Source of the DNA: Paracoccus stylophorae
Lineage (GTDB): Bacteria > Pseudomonadota > Alphaproteobacteria > Rhodobacterales > Rhodobacteraceae
Reading direction: 5' to 3'
Length of the DNA: 64,000 nucleotides
Assembly: GCF_028553765.1 (NCBI RefSeq)
Contig: NZ_CP067134.1
Location: 2,957,001-3,021,000, forward strand
The notes beneath the pieces are model-generated. The model worked only from the letters and a program-made list of their open reading frames with translations. It ran no database searches and had not been told where the DNA came from. Position numbers and translations under genes: made by a program. Positions 36,285 to 44,865 of the stretch are shown in pieces (position 1 is the stretch's first letter; every line of letters starts with the position of its first letter).

Positions 36285-38125
36285 GCCTGCATCAACGCTT
36301 TGGCCGCATGGTCGATGCCTTTCGCCCCGCAGAGGGACCGCCGCCCGACACGTTGCTGGCGTTCTTCCGCTGGTGCCTGTCGGGGGCGTGGCGCGGTCTG
36401 GGCGTGGCCGCCGTGGCCTCGGCCATGGGGGGTGCGGCGGATGTCATCGCGGCGATCCTGCTGGGGCGCGTGGTCGATGCGGTCAGCGGCAACGCCACGG
36501 TCGGATTCTGGGCGCAGAACTGGCTGCTGATCGCGCTGTTCATCGGCTTTTTCCTGATCCTGCGCCCGGCGATCTTCGGATTGTCCACCGCCAGTTCCAG
36601 CGTCATCATCGGGCCGAACATCCTGCCGCTGGTCCTGTCGCGGCTGCATCGCTGGACGATGGGCCATGCGGTGACGTTCTTCGACAACGATTTCGCCGGG
36701 CGGCTGGCGCAGAAGCAGATGCAGACCGCCCGCGCCGTCACCGATGTCGCCAGCGAGATGGTGAACGTGGTCGCGTTCGCGCTGGCCTCGGTGATCGGGT
36801 CGGCGGCGTTCCTGCTGTCGGTCGATGGCTGGGGCGCAGTCGCGCTGGTCGTGTGGCTGCTGGCATATTTCGCGCTGATCCGGTTCTTTCTGCCGCGCAT
36901 CCGGCTGCGGTCGGGGGCGCGCGCCTCGGCCCGGGCGATGGTGACGGGGCAGGTCGTGGACACGATCACCAACATCAAGACCGTCAAGCTGTTCGCCCAT
37001 GCCGAGCACGAGGATCGCGCCGCCCTGGGGGCGATGGCGGGGTTTCGCGAACGGGCGCTGGATTTCGGGATCGTGTCGACGTGGTTCCGGCTGTCGCTGA
37101 TGATCGTGGCGGGTATCCTGCCGGTGATCCTGGTGGGCGGGTCGATCCTGCTGTGGCGTCAGGGGCAGGCGACGCCGGGCGACATCGCCGCCGCCGGCGC
37201 CATCGCCATGCGGCTGAGCCAGATGACCGGATGGGTCAGCATGGCGCTGATGGGCGTCTGGGGCAGCATCGGCGAGGTCGAGGACGGGATGCGCACCCTG
37301 TCGCCGCCCCACGCGCTGACCGATGCGCCGGATGCCGTCACGCTGGACCGGGTGCGCGGCCACATCGTCTTCGATCACGTCGATTTCGCCTATGGCCACG
37401 AGGCGGGCGGCATCCGCGACCTGACGCTGGAGATCGCGGCCGGCGAAAAGGTCGGCATCGTGGGCGCGTCGGGTGCGGGCAAATCTACGCTGGTCGCGCT
37501 GCTGCTGCGGCTTTACGACGTCGAACGCGGCGCGATCCGCATCGACGGGCTGGACGTGCGGCAGGTCACGCAGGAAAGCCTGCGCCGGCAGATCGGCATG
37601 GTCACGCAGGAAACCGCCATGTTCAACCGCTCCGCGCGCGACAACATCGTCTATGGCCGCCCCGACGCCACCGACGCGGAGATCGAGGCCGCCGCGCGCG
37701 CCGCCGAGGCGCACGAGTTCATCCTGGGGCTTCAGGATCACGCCGGGCGCACCGGATACGATGCGCGTCTGGGCGAACGCGGCGTCAACCTGTCGGGCGG
37801 TCAGCGTCAGCGGATCGCGCTGGCCCGCGCCTTTGTCAAGGACGCGCCGATCCTGGTCTTGGACGAGGCCACCAGCGCGCTGGACAGCGAGGTCGAGGCG
37901 CAGGTGCAGGAGGCGCTGTCCCGCGCCATGCGCGGCAAGACGGTGCTGGCCATCGCCCACCGCCTGTCCACCATCGCCGAACTGGACCGGATCATCGTCA
38001 TGGATGCCGGCCGGATCGTCGAATCGGGCTCTCACGCCGAATTGCTGGCGCAGGGCGGGCTGTATGCGCGTTACTGGAACCGCCAGTCGGGCGGGTTTCT
38101 GGGCACCGAAGAGGCCGCCGAGTGA
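36281..38125 (+). CDS. ABC exporter, fused permease-ATPase
   Basis: A 614-residue half-transporter with an N-terminal six-span membrane domain (to about residue 320) and a nucleotide-binding domain. The latter has Walker A GASGAGKST, signature LSGGQRQRIALARAF, Walker B ILVLDEATSALD and the H-loop IAHRLST. It is related to multidrug and lipid exporters, but the substrate is not visible. It is unlike the MsbA-type protein at 13-15 kb outside the ATPase motifs. It starts at an ATG overlapping the cca stop and overlaps the RNA methyltransferase gene that follows. Confidence 0.9.
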   Translation: MSLHQRFGRMVDAFRPAEGPPPDTLLAFFRWCLSGAWRGLGVAAVASAMGGAADVIAAILLGRVVDAVSGNATVGFWAQNWLLIALFIGFFLILRPAIFGLSTASSSVIIGPNILPLVLSRLHRWTMGHAVTFFDNDFAGRLAQKQMQTARAVTDVASEMVNVVAFALASVIGSAAFLLSVDGWGAVALVVWLLAYFALIRFFLPRIRLRSGARASARAMVTGQVVDTITNIKTVKLFAHAEHEDRAALGAMAGFRERALDFGIVSTWFRLSLMIVAGILPVILVGGSILLWRQGQATPGDIAAAGAIAMRLSQMTGWVSMALMGVWGSIGEVEDGMRTLSPPHALTDAPDAVTLDRVRGHIVFDHVDFAYGHEAGGIRDLTLEIAAGEKVGIVGASGAGKSTLVALLLRLYDVERGAIRIDGLDVRQVTQESLRRQIGMVTQETAMFNRSARDNIVYGRPDATDAEIEAAARAAEAHEFILGLQDHAGRTGYDARLGERGVNLSGGQRQRIALARAFVKDAPILVLDEATSALDSEVEAQVQEALSRAMRGKTVLAIAHRLSTIAELDRIIVMDAGRIVESGSHAELLAQGGLYARYWNRQSGGFLGTEEAAE

Positions 38126-39345
38126 GCCTGTGGCGGATCGCGCGTCTGGGACGGCGCGGCGACGGGGTGGCGGTGGGCGATGGCGGCCGCGCGCTGGCGC
38201 CGCTGACCCTGCCGGGCGAGACGGTCGCGGGCGAGGCCGTCGATGGCCGCATCGCCGCGCCGCGGATCGTGACCCCGTCGGCCGACCGGATAAAGCCGGT
38301 CTGCGGCCATTACCGCGCCTGCGGCGGCTGTTCGCTGATGCATGCGACAGGCGCGTTCACGACGGCGTGGAAATGTCAGGTCGTCGAAACCGCGCTGGCG
38401 GCGCAGGGGCTGGCGGCGCCGCTGGCGGGGGTGCATGTCTCGCCGCTGCGGTCGCGAAGGCGGGCGGTGCTGTCGGGGCGGCGCACGAAAAAGGGCGCGC
38501 TGGTGGGGTTTCACGCCCGCGCCTCGGAGGTGATCGTGGATCTGGCCGACTGCCACGTGGTGCGGCCCGAGATTATGGCCGCGCTGCCGCTGCTGCGCGC
38601 AATCGTGGCGGCGGGGGCGTCGCGGTCGGCGGAAATCGCGCTGACGGTGATCCACGGTCCCGCGGGGCTGGACGTGGCCGCGCAGGGCGGCAAGGCGATG
38701 GATGCGGCGCTGTTCCGGACCTTGGCGGCGCTGGCCGATCGGGGCGATCTGGCCCGGCTGGACTGGAACGGCGAGGCCATCACCCGCCGCGCGCCGGCCC
38801 TGCCGATGGGACGGGCGCAGGTGGTGCCGCCGCCCGGCGCGTTCCTGCAAGCCACCGCCGAGGGCGAGGCCGCGCTGCTGGCCGCGGTGCAGGAGATCCT
38901 GCGCGGGGCGGCCCGGATCGCAGATCTGTTTGCCGGCTGCGGCACGTTCGCCCTGCCGCTGGCCCGGTCGGCGCAGGTGCACGCGGTCGAGGGGCTGGCC
39001 GCGCCGCTGGCGGCGCTGGAGGCGGGATGGCGCGGCGCGCCCGGGTTGCAGCGCGTCACCACCGAGATTCGCGATCTGGCCCGCAACCCGTTGTTGCCGG
39101 ACGAGATCGCGCGTGTTGACGCAATCGTGATCGACCCGCCGCGCGCGGGCGCCGAGGCGCAATGCCGCCAGATTGCGCGCTCGGACGTGGCCCGGATCGC
39201 GTTCGTGGCCTGCGATCCGGTGAATTTCGCAAGGGATGCGCGGATTCTGGCCGAGGGCGGGTTGCATCTGACGCGGCTGTGGGTGGTCGATCAGTTCCGC
39301 TTTTCCGCCCATGTCGAAACCGTGGCCGAGTTTCGCCGCCGCTAG
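38122..39345 (+). CDS. Class I SAM-dependent RNA methyltransferase, TrmA/RlmD family
   Basis: A 407-residue enzyme that makes 5-methyluridine in rRNA or tRNA. The N-terminal cluster site is C-x5-C-x2-C in VCGHYRACGGC, for a 4Fe-4S cluster. The SAM site is IADLFAGCGTFALPLARSAQ, the DPPRAG motif sits in VIDPPRAGAE, and the catalytic cysteine is in VACDPVNFARD. The target base is not readable from sequence. The TRAM domain at the start appears shortened. GTG start at 38122 overlapping the exporter stop. Confidence 0.9.
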   Translation: MSLWRIARLGRRGDGVAVGDGGRALAPLTLPGETVAGEAVDGRIAAPRIVTPSADRIKPVCGHYRACGGCSLMHATGAFTTAWKCQVVETALAAQGLAAPLAGVHVSPLRSRRRAVLSGRRTKKGALVGFHARASEVIVDLADCHVVRPEIMAALPLLRAIVAAGASRSAEIALTVIHGPAGLDVAAQGGKAMDAALFRTLAALADRGDLARLDWNGEAITRRAPALPMGRAQVVPPPGAFLQATAEGEAALLAAVQEILRGAARIADLFAGCGTFALPLARSAQVHAVEGLAAPLAALEAGWRGAPGLQRVTTEIRDLARNPLLPDEIARVDAIVIDPPRAGAEAQCRQIARSDVARIAFVACDPVNFARDARILAEGGLHLTRLWVVDQFRFSAHVETVAEFRRR

Positions 39346-39403
39346 CCCGACCGCGGCTTTCATGCTAATCAGAAGACATAAAAAGAAACCACCCGAGGCA
39401 GTG

Positions 39404-39919
39404 ATGTATCGAGCGACACGCCGGACCGTCACCTTTTCGCTGCTGGCCCTGCTGGCGGCGTGTGGCGCAGGCAAATCCAAGTTCAAGACCTATAACGGCC
39501 CCCCCGTCACCCAGGTCGTGGTGAACAAGGGCAAGCGGCGGATGTATCTGCTGCACAACCAGACCGTTCTGAAATCGTTCGATATCGGTCTGGGCAATCA
39601 ACCCCTTGGCACCAAGCGGTTCGAGGGCGACGGCAAGACGCCCGAGGGGATGTATTTCATCGACCGGTTCAACCCGCGCAGCAAATACCATCTGTCGGTC
39701 GGCGTCTCCTATCCCAGCGAGCGGGATGTGGCCTTCGCCGAGGCGTTGGGCCAGCGTCCGGGGGGCGACATCTTCATCCATGGCTGGGGACCCGAGGGCA
39801 ACGCGCTGGCGCCCAAGAAACGGGACTGGACCGCCGGCTGCATCGCCGTGAAGGACGAAGAGATCGAGGAGGTCTATGCCATGCTGCGTCCGGGTACGCC
39901 GATCTTCATCCAGCCCTGA
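39404..39919 (+). CDS. L,D-transpeptidase family lipoprotein (YkuD domain)
   Basis: 171 residues. The lipobox LLAAC places the lipid-modified cysteine at residue 20. The YkuD domain shows HGWG (His126) and DWTAGC (Cys146), the catalytic pair of enzymes that form 3-3 peptidoglycan cross-links or attach proteins to peptidoglycan. It resembles short YafK/ErfK-like forms. The start at 39404 gives a compact signal; an ATG 14 codons upstream would add a basic stretch before it. A strong hairpin follows the stop. Confidence 0.88.
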   Translation: MYRATRRTVTFSLLALLAACGAGKSKFKTYNGPPVTQVVVNKGKRRMYLLHNQTVLKSFDIGLGNQPLGTKRFEGDGKTPEGMYFIDRFNPRSKYHLSVGVSYPSERDVAFAEALGQRPGGDIFIHGWGPEGNALAPKKRDWTAGCIAVKDEEIEEVYAMLRPGTPIFIQP

Positions 39920-39961
39920 CCGTCCGCGTTGGGCCGGAAAACCCGGTCCCCGCCAAAGTTT

Positions 39962-39994
39962 ACGGGCGTCCGACAAGATATCGGACGCCCGTTT
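39962..39994 (+). terminator. Intrinsic terminator after the L,D-transpeptidase gene
   Basis: A perfect 12-bp stem ACGGGCGTCCGA/TCGGACGCCCGT with a seven-base loop (39974-39980) followed by TTT. It lies between convergent genes and can serve both. Confidence 0.7.
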
Positions 39995-40028
39995 CAATTG
40001 ACGGCGATGCGATTGCCGCGCGCCGGTG

Positions 40029-40541
40029 TCAGCTGCCGGTCAGCAGCGTCCACCAGATCTTGCCCGACGGTTCCTGATACCACGCCACGCCAAGCCCGGT
40101 CGCGGTCGGGTCCATGATGACGTCGCGGGTGTCGCGTTCGGACATCCAGGCGTTCAGCGTCTGGATGTCGTTTTCATAGGTCTCGGAGATGTTCTCTCCG
40201 ATCAGGGTGCCGAAATAGCCCTGCGCGCGCGCCCGGTCCAGCGGCGACGACCCGTCCGATCCCCAGTGCCAGGCGCGGTTCTGCGCCGCCATGTCGCGCG
40301 AATGCGCCAGGGCGGCGGCATCCAGCTGCGGGTTCTGCATCAGGGGCGGCGCGCCCACATTGGCCCGCAGCATGTTGATTTGCTGCAACACCCGGGCGGG
40401 AATTTCGGCCGCCTCACGCTGGTCGATCCTGTAGGCGACGGGCAGCGGCTGGCCGTCGGGGCCAAGCTGGGGCATCGTGCGCGGCTGACAGGCGGCCAGC
40501 GCGATCAGCGACAGCACCGCAAACACCTTGAAATTCATCAT
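40029..40541 (-). CDS. CAP/SCP-domain lipoprotein
   Basis: About 170 residues. An N-terminal lipoprotein signal ends LSLIALAAC, so the mature protein is anchored to a membrane. The body is a CAP (SCP/PR1) domain: NMLRANVGAPPLMQNPQLDAAALAHSRDMA, the conserved HWGSDG segment and GENISETYE. Bacterial CAP proteins are secreted or cell-wall associated, mostly of unknown activity. Start choices are 40541 and 40538, both beginning with MN or MMN. It lies between two L,D-transpeptidases. Confidence 0.86.
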   Translation of the reverse strand: MMNFKVFAVLSLIALAACQPRTMPQLGPDGQPLPVAYRIDQREAAEIPARVLQQINMLRANVGAPPLMQNPQLDAAALAHSRDMAAQNRAWHWGSDGSSPLDRARAQGYFGTLIGENISETYENDIQTLNAWMSERDTRDVIMDPTATGLGVAWYQEPSGKIWWTLLTGS

Positions 40542-40658
40542 GATCCACATTCCCCGGATTCCTTCTTGCTGATCTAGCGAAAAGGCGGCGGCGCTTCAAA
40601 GGCACGAAAGCGTGAAGCGAAGCCGCTGTTGCAGCCCTGCCGCTGGCGCGGGTTTGAA

Positions 40659-40687
40659 TTGCCCGGATGCACGGCGCGGAGTATAGA
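40659..40687 (+). promoter_or_regulatory. Candidate promoter of the Tat-exported L,D-transpeptidase
   Basis: TTGCCC (40659-40664), a 17-base spacer and TATAGA (40682-40687), 71 bases before the gene, in the divergent gap to the CAP lipoprotein. Confidence 0.5.
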
Positions 40688-40758
40688 ATCGATCATCCGC
40701 ATGAGGCGGAGCAGTCAAGGTCGTCCCAGAACGATCACGGAAACGAAGGACACATGCC

Positions 40759-41409
40759 ATGAGCACATCGTCTGCCCTCAGCCGCCGGGCCTTCCTTGGC
40801 TCGGCCGCTGCGCTTGGCGCCGCCGGTCTGGCGGGGCCGTCCTTTGCGCAGCAGATCGACCCCTATACTGGACAGCAGGTGATCGGCGCGACGCCGGGCG
40901 CCACCCCCGATGCGGGCGCGGTCCAGTATGACAGCCAGGCCGACCAGCGCCACAACATCTCAAGCTTTCGGGCGCAGGACTGGCGGCCCTATTTCGACAA
41001 TCTGACCAATGGCGCGATCCTGTGCGATCTGACCTCGCGCGCGGTGCATTTCTGGTCCGAGGATGAAAGCGTCTATCGCGTCTATCCGTCCTCGATCCCG
41101 GTTAGCGCCGATCTGACGCGCACCGGACGGACCGAGATCATCCGCAAGGTCGAAGGCCCGTCCTGGGCCCCCACGCCCGAGATGAAGCAGCGCAATCCCG
41201 AATGGCCCGATTTCGTGCCGCCCGGGCCGGACAACCCGCTTGGCACCCATGCGCTGTGGCTGAGCTGGCAGTATTACCGCATCCACGGCACCCACGACAC
41301 GCGCAAGATCGGGCGCAAATCGTCGAATGGCTGCATCGGCCTGTATAATGAACACATCCAGGAACTGTTCGCCTTGTCCAATATCGGCACGCAGGTCCTG
41401 TTGCTGTAG
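40759..41409 (+). CDS. Tat-exported L,D-transpeptidase (YkuD domain)
   Basis: 216 residues. The N terminus SRRAFLGSAAALGAAGLAG is a twin-arginine signal, cleaved near residue 30, so the enzyme is folded before export. The catalytic region HGTHDTRKIGRKSSNGCIGLYN has the His and Cys (Cys192) of YkuD transpeptidases; the spacing is that of ErfK/YbiS-type enzymes. The likely action is 3-3 peptidoglycan cross-linking or linking an envelope protein to peptidoglycan in the periplasm. A perfect intrinsic terminator follows. Confidence 0.92.
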   Translation: MSTSSALSRRAFLGSAAALGAAGLAGPSFAQQIDPYTGQQVIGATPGATPDAGAVQYDSQADQRHNISSFRAQDWRPYFDNLTNGAILCDLTSRAVHFWSEDESVYRVYPSSIPVSADLTRTGRTEIIRKVEGPSWAPTPEMKQRNPEWPDFVPPGPDNPLGTHALWLSWQYYRIHGTHDTRKIGRKSSNGCIGLYNEHIQELFALSNIGTQVLLL

Positions 41410-41438
41410 AACTTGCGGCTTGTCCCGGATGTCAGCGC

Positions 41439-41465
41439 ACAGCCGCCCCCATGGGCGGCTGTTTT
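41439..41465. terminator. Intrinsic terminator after the Tat-exported transpeptidase
   Basis: ACAGCCGCCC-CCAT-GGGCGGCTGT followed by TTT: a perfect 10-bp stem with a four-base loop, also placed to end the opposite-strand transcription of the hemH operon. Confidence 0.75.
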
Positions 41466-41469
41466 CGTG

Positions 41470-41844
41470 TCACGGCTGCGGGTCGCCGAGCTGTGCGCCG
41501 TCGCGCCGGTGGCGTTCTGCGGTGGCGCGGTCGAGGGCTGCGGCAAGATAGTCCTGCTTGGTCAGCGTGCCCAGATTGCCCGAGGCGGGGGTGGCGCCCG
41601 ACGGCTCTGCCTTGCCACGCGCCTCGCGGCCCTGACGCGCCGCCAGATCCCGTGCCCGGTCGCGCCGTCCGCGCAGAAGCGAGATCAGGTCCGACAACTC
41701 GCGATCGGACAGCTGCGCCAGACCGGGTTGCCGCGCCCGGTCGGCCAGGTCCAGCTCGTCCTTCGCCAGCGCGCGTTTTTCCTGATCGCTGGCGGGTTGG
41801 TCGGGGGCGGTCCTGTCGGGGGCGGGTCTGTCCGGCTGCGTCAT
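41470..41844 (-). CDS. Conserved hypothetical protein downstream of hemH
   Basis: A 124-residue soluble, charged protein. The central block QLSDRELSDLISLLRGRRDRARDLAARQGREARG looks conserved and helical, and a second block KQDYLAAALDRATAERHRR follows; Pro/Asp-rich linkers lie outside. A perfect AGGAGG in front of the ATG supports translation. It is 66 bases after hemH on the same strand. I recognise no function. Confidence 0.7.
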   Translation of the reverse strand: MTQPDRPAPDRTAPDQPASDQEKRALAKDELDLADRARQPGLAQLSDRELSDLISLLRGRRDRARDLAARQGREARGKAEPSGATPASGNLGTLTKQDYLAAALDRATAERHRRDGAQLGDPQP

Positions 41845-41910
41845 TCGATCCTCCTGCGCTCACGCTGCGGCGGCAACGCGGGACGGGGGCCGATGTTCCC
41901 GGCGGGCAGG

Positions 41911-42951
41911 CTAGACCCATCCGCCGATATTGTCGCGGATGACGCCCATCATCACCTCGATATGGGCAGGATCGTCGTTCAGGCACGGAATATAGGTGAA
42001 ATCGCGGCCGCCGGCATGTTCAAAGCTTTCGCGGATCTCTCCGTTGATCTCTTCCAGCGTCTCGATGCAGTCCGAGGCGAAGGCGGGCGAGATGACGGCG
42101 ATGTCGGACACGCCCTGCCGCGCCAGATCCGCGACATGTTCGACCGTGTAGGGGCGCAGCCATTCCTCGGTGCCGAAGACCGACTGGAAGGTGGTGTCGA
42201 TGATGCCGTCGGGCCAGTCCAGCGCCTGTTGCAGCAGGCGCGAGGTCTTCTGGCACTGGCAATGATAGGGATCGCCTTCCAGAAGATAGCGTTTCGGCAT
42301 GCCGTGATACGAGGCGACCAGCTTCGTGGGCCGCCTGTCGCCAAGCGCGCGCCGCACGCTGTCGGCCAGCGCCCGGACATAGTCGGGCCGGTCGAAATAG
42401 GGATCGCAGGTCCGCACCGAGGGTTGCCATTTCTGCGCCATCAGCGCGCGGAACAGCTGATCGTTGGCGGTGGCCGAGGTGGCACCTGCATATTGCGGAT
42501 AAAGCGGCAGGAACACGATCCGCCGGCAGCCCGCCTGCACCATGCGGTCCACCACCTCGGCGGTCGAGGGGTTGCCGTAACGCATGCAGAATTCCACCAT
42601 CACCCGGTCGCCCCATTCCTCGGTGGCGCGCTGGCGCAGCGCCTGGGTCTGGTCGCGCGTGATCGTCATCAGCGGGCTTTCGCCCCGGTCGTGGTTCCAG
42701 ATCAGCTTGTAGTTCGCGCCCGAGGTGAAGGGCCGTTTGGTCAGGATGATCCCCTGCAACAGCGGCTGCCATTTCCACGCCGGATAGTCGATCACCCGCT
42801 TGTCCGACAGAAACTCGTTCAGATACCGCCGCATCGACCAGTAATCGTAGCCGTCGGGCGTGCCCAGATTGGCGATCAGGATGCCGGTTCGGGCGGGTGT
42901 GATCGCGGGATGGTCGGTCGGCGCGTGGGCGGGCACGGTGGCTGGCGTCAT
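41911..42951 (-). CDS. hemH: Ferrochelatase
   Basis: A 346-residue enzyme that inserts Fe2+ into protoporphyrin IX to make haem. The invariant histidine is in VASYHGMPKRYL, NLGTPDGYDYWSMRRYLNEFL is the N-terminal signature, and ISPAFASDCIETLEEI holds the other active-site residues. The start at 42951 overlaps the stop of the upstream methyltransferase by four bases (ATGA); the longer open frame has no ferrochelatase match. Confidence 0.96.
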   Translation of the reverse strand: MTPATVPAHAPTDHPAITPARTGILIANLGTPDGYDYWSMRRYLNEFLSDKRVIDYPAWKWQPLLQGIILTKRPFTSGANYKLIWNHDRGESPLMTITRDQTQALRQRATEEWGDRVMVEFCMRYGNPSTAEVVDRMVQAGCRRIVFLPLYPQYAGATSATANDQLFRALMAQKWQPSVRTCDPYFDRPDYVRALADSVRRALGDRRPTKLVASYHGMPKRYLLEGDPYHCQCQKTSRLLQQALDWPDGIIDTTFQSVFGTEEWLRPYTVEHVADLARQGVSDIAVISPAFASDCIETLEEINGEIRESFEHAGGRDFTYIPCLNDDPAHIEVMMGVIRDNIGGWV

Positions 42952-43787
42952 GTCTTTTTCCTGATCTCGTTCAGCGCGTCTGCAAGAAGGGTCGTGGCCG
43001 AGCCGGGCCGCAGCGGTTTGGGCTGCGACGGCGCGGGTGCCCATCCGGTCAGAAAGACCAGATCGAAGGTGACGGCGATACGGGACGGATCGTCGCGGTC
43101 GGGGTGGTGTTCGGCCATGATCGCGCCCGCCCGCGCCAGGACCGCGCGGCGCGTGGGGCGGCGCAGGCGGGCGGCCATGGCGTTGCCCTCGCCCATCGCG
43201 CGCAGGTCGCGCGCCAGATGGATCAGGTCGCGATAGCTGGCGCGCTGGCTGACCAGATCCGCGACCGGCAGCGCCAGACCCGCCCGGCCCAGCAACGCGC
43301 CCATGTCACGGATCTCGCCCATCGGCAGGACGCGGGGCGACAGGCCGCCGGTGATCTCGGCCTCGGCCGCGGCCAGCGCGGCGCGCAGGCCAGACAGGGT
43401 CTGCCCGCCGGGACAGACGCCGATGAACAGCCCGTCCTGGCGCAGGGCGCGCGCGGAATGGACCATCTGGCCCACCGGGTCGTCGGCCCAGTGCAGCGCC
43501 ATGGCGTGGATCACCAGATCATGCGCGCCCGGTTCCAGATCCAGCACCGGATCGTCGGCCACGATCTTCGCATCGGGAAACCGCGCGGCCCAGAAATCGG
43601 GAAAACCGGTCACGATGGCGGGGCGCGTAAACGATCTTTTAATCTCGGCCAGCCTATCCTGGATCTCGTCGGCGGCAAGCCGGTGCAGCACGTCGGCATG
43701 TCCCGCGCGCATCGCGCGACGTCGCTGGCGGGTCAGCGCCCGTCGGTCGGTCAGCGCGGGGCGGTCAGAGGCGGAAGGGGCGTTCAT
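42948..43787 (-). CDS. SAM-dependent methyltransferase, NDUFAF5/BioC-like
   Basis: A 279-residue class I methyltransferase. The N-terminal DRRALTRQRRRAMR stretch and the acidic LDLEPGAHDLVIHAMALHWADDP with a shortened SAM pocket are typical of the complex-I assembly factor 5 family; the human relative hydroxylates an arginine of complex I. I do not know the role in this bacterium. It precedes hemH with a four-base overlap, and its start overlaps the start of comF on the other strand. Confidence 0.78.
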   Translation of the reverse strand: MNAPSASDRPALTDRRALTRQRRRAMRAGHADVLHRLAADEIQDRLAEIKRSFTRPAIVTGFPDFWAARFPDAKIVADDPVLDLEPGAHDLVIHAMALHWADDPVGQMVHSARALRQDGLFIGVCPGGQTLSGLRAALAAAEAEITGGLSPRVLPMGEIRDMGALLGRAGLALPVADLVSQRASYRDLIHLARDLRAMGEGNAMAARLRRPTRRAVLARAGAIMAEHHPDRDDPSRIAVTFDLVFLTGWAPAPSQPKPLRPGSATTLLADALNEIRKKT

Positions 43788-44556
43788 GGGCGGGGAACAT
43801 AGGGTGCTTCGGGCGGCGATGAAAGGCGCGCTGCGCCTGATTTATCCGCCGCAATGCATCGGCTGCGGGCTGCCGGTGGCGGATGACGGCGACGGCAGCC
43901 TGCGCCTGTGTCCCGATTGCTGGCGCGAGACCCGGTTCATCGGCGCGGCTGCCTGCCATCGCTGCGGCGCGCCGCTGCCCGACGACGGCAGCGGGACGGG
44001 CGACGAATCGCTGATCTGCGACGATTGTCTGGCCATCGCGCGGCCCTGGCGGCACGGGCGGGCGGCGGTGGTCTATGCCGGGACCGGGCGCAGCCTTGTG
44101 CTGGCGCTGAAACACGGCGACCGGCCCGATCTGGCGCCCGCGCTGGCCGGCTGGCTGTCGCGGGCGGCCGCGCCGCTGATCCGGCCCGGCATGGTGGTGG
44201 CGCCGGTGCCCCTGCATCTGCGGCGGCTGATGAAGCGGCGGTATAATCAGGCGGCGCTGGTCTCGACCCATCTGGCCCGGGCGCGCGGTCTGCCGCATCT
44301 GCCCGACCTGCTGATCCGCCGCCGCCATACCGAGGGGCAGGACCACCGCAGCGTCAGCGACCGGTTCGCCAATATCGCCGGCGCGCTGGCGATCAACCCG
44401 CGCCGCGCCGCGCGGATACGGGGCAAGGCGGTGCTGCTGGTCGATGACGTGATGACCTCGGGCGCGACGATGGCTGCGGCGGCCGAGGCGCTGCTGGCGG
44501 CCGGATCGGGACCGATTTCGGTGGCGGTTCTGGCGCGCGCGGTCAAGGATGACTAG
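43786..44556 (+). CDS. ComF-family phosphoribosyltransferase-like protein
   Basis: 256 residues with a zinc-type cysteine set at the N terminus (CIGCG, CPDCW, CHRCGAP, CDDC), then a phosphoribosyltransferase domain with VLLVDDVMTSGATM as the PRPP-binding motif. ComF-type proteins are linked to DNA uptake in some bacteria, but the family is widespread with uncertain role. The ATG at 43786 follows GGAAGGGG at a good distance. A second in-frame ATG at 43819 is possible. Its first codon overlaps the first codon of the divergent methyltransferase (CATG at 43785-43788). Confidence 0.88.
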   Translation: MGGEHRVLRAAMKGALRLIYPPQCIGCGLPVADDGDGSLRLCPDCWRETRFIGAAACHRCGAPLPDDGSGTGDESLICDDCLAIARPWRHGRAAVVYAGTGRSLVLALKHGDRPDLAPALAGWLSRAAAPLIRPGMVVAPVPLHLRRLMKRRYNQAALVSTHLARARGLPHLPDLLIRRRHTEGQDHRSVSDRFANIAGALAINPRRAARIRGKAVLLVDDVMTSGATMAAAAEALLAAGSGPISVAVLARAVKDD

Positions 44557-44589
44557 ATTTGACGCATCACAATCACCGACCGGAACGCC

Positions 44590-44865
44590 ATGACCCAGAA
44601 ACCCACCGTCGAAATCTATGCCACCCGCACCTGCCCGTTCTGCACCGCCGCCAGGCAATTGCTGGACCGCAAGAACGTCGCCTATGCCGAGATCGATGTC
44701 GGCGCCGACCCCGCCCGGCGGGCCGAGATGATGCAGCGCGCGCAGGGCCGCCGCACCGTGCCGCAGATCTTCATCGGCGACACCCATGTCGGCGGCAGCG
44801 ACGAACTGCACGCGCTGGAGCGCATCGGCAAGCTGGACCCGCTGCTGGAAGGGCGCGCCGCATGA
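44590..44865 (+). CDS. grxC: Glutaredoxin 3
   Basis: A 91-residue thiol-disulfide oxidoreductase with the dithiol active site CPFC at residues 15-18, the cis-proline in RTVPQIFI, and GGSDELHALE in the glutathione-binding region. It passes electrons from glutathione to protein disulfides. It lies between comF and a nitrilase-family gene, its stop overlapping the next start. Confidence 0.95.
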   Translation: MTQKPTVEIYATRTCPFCTAARQLLDRKNVAYAEIDVGADPARRAEMMQRAQGRRTVPQIFIGDTHVGGSDELHALERIGKLDPLLEGRAA

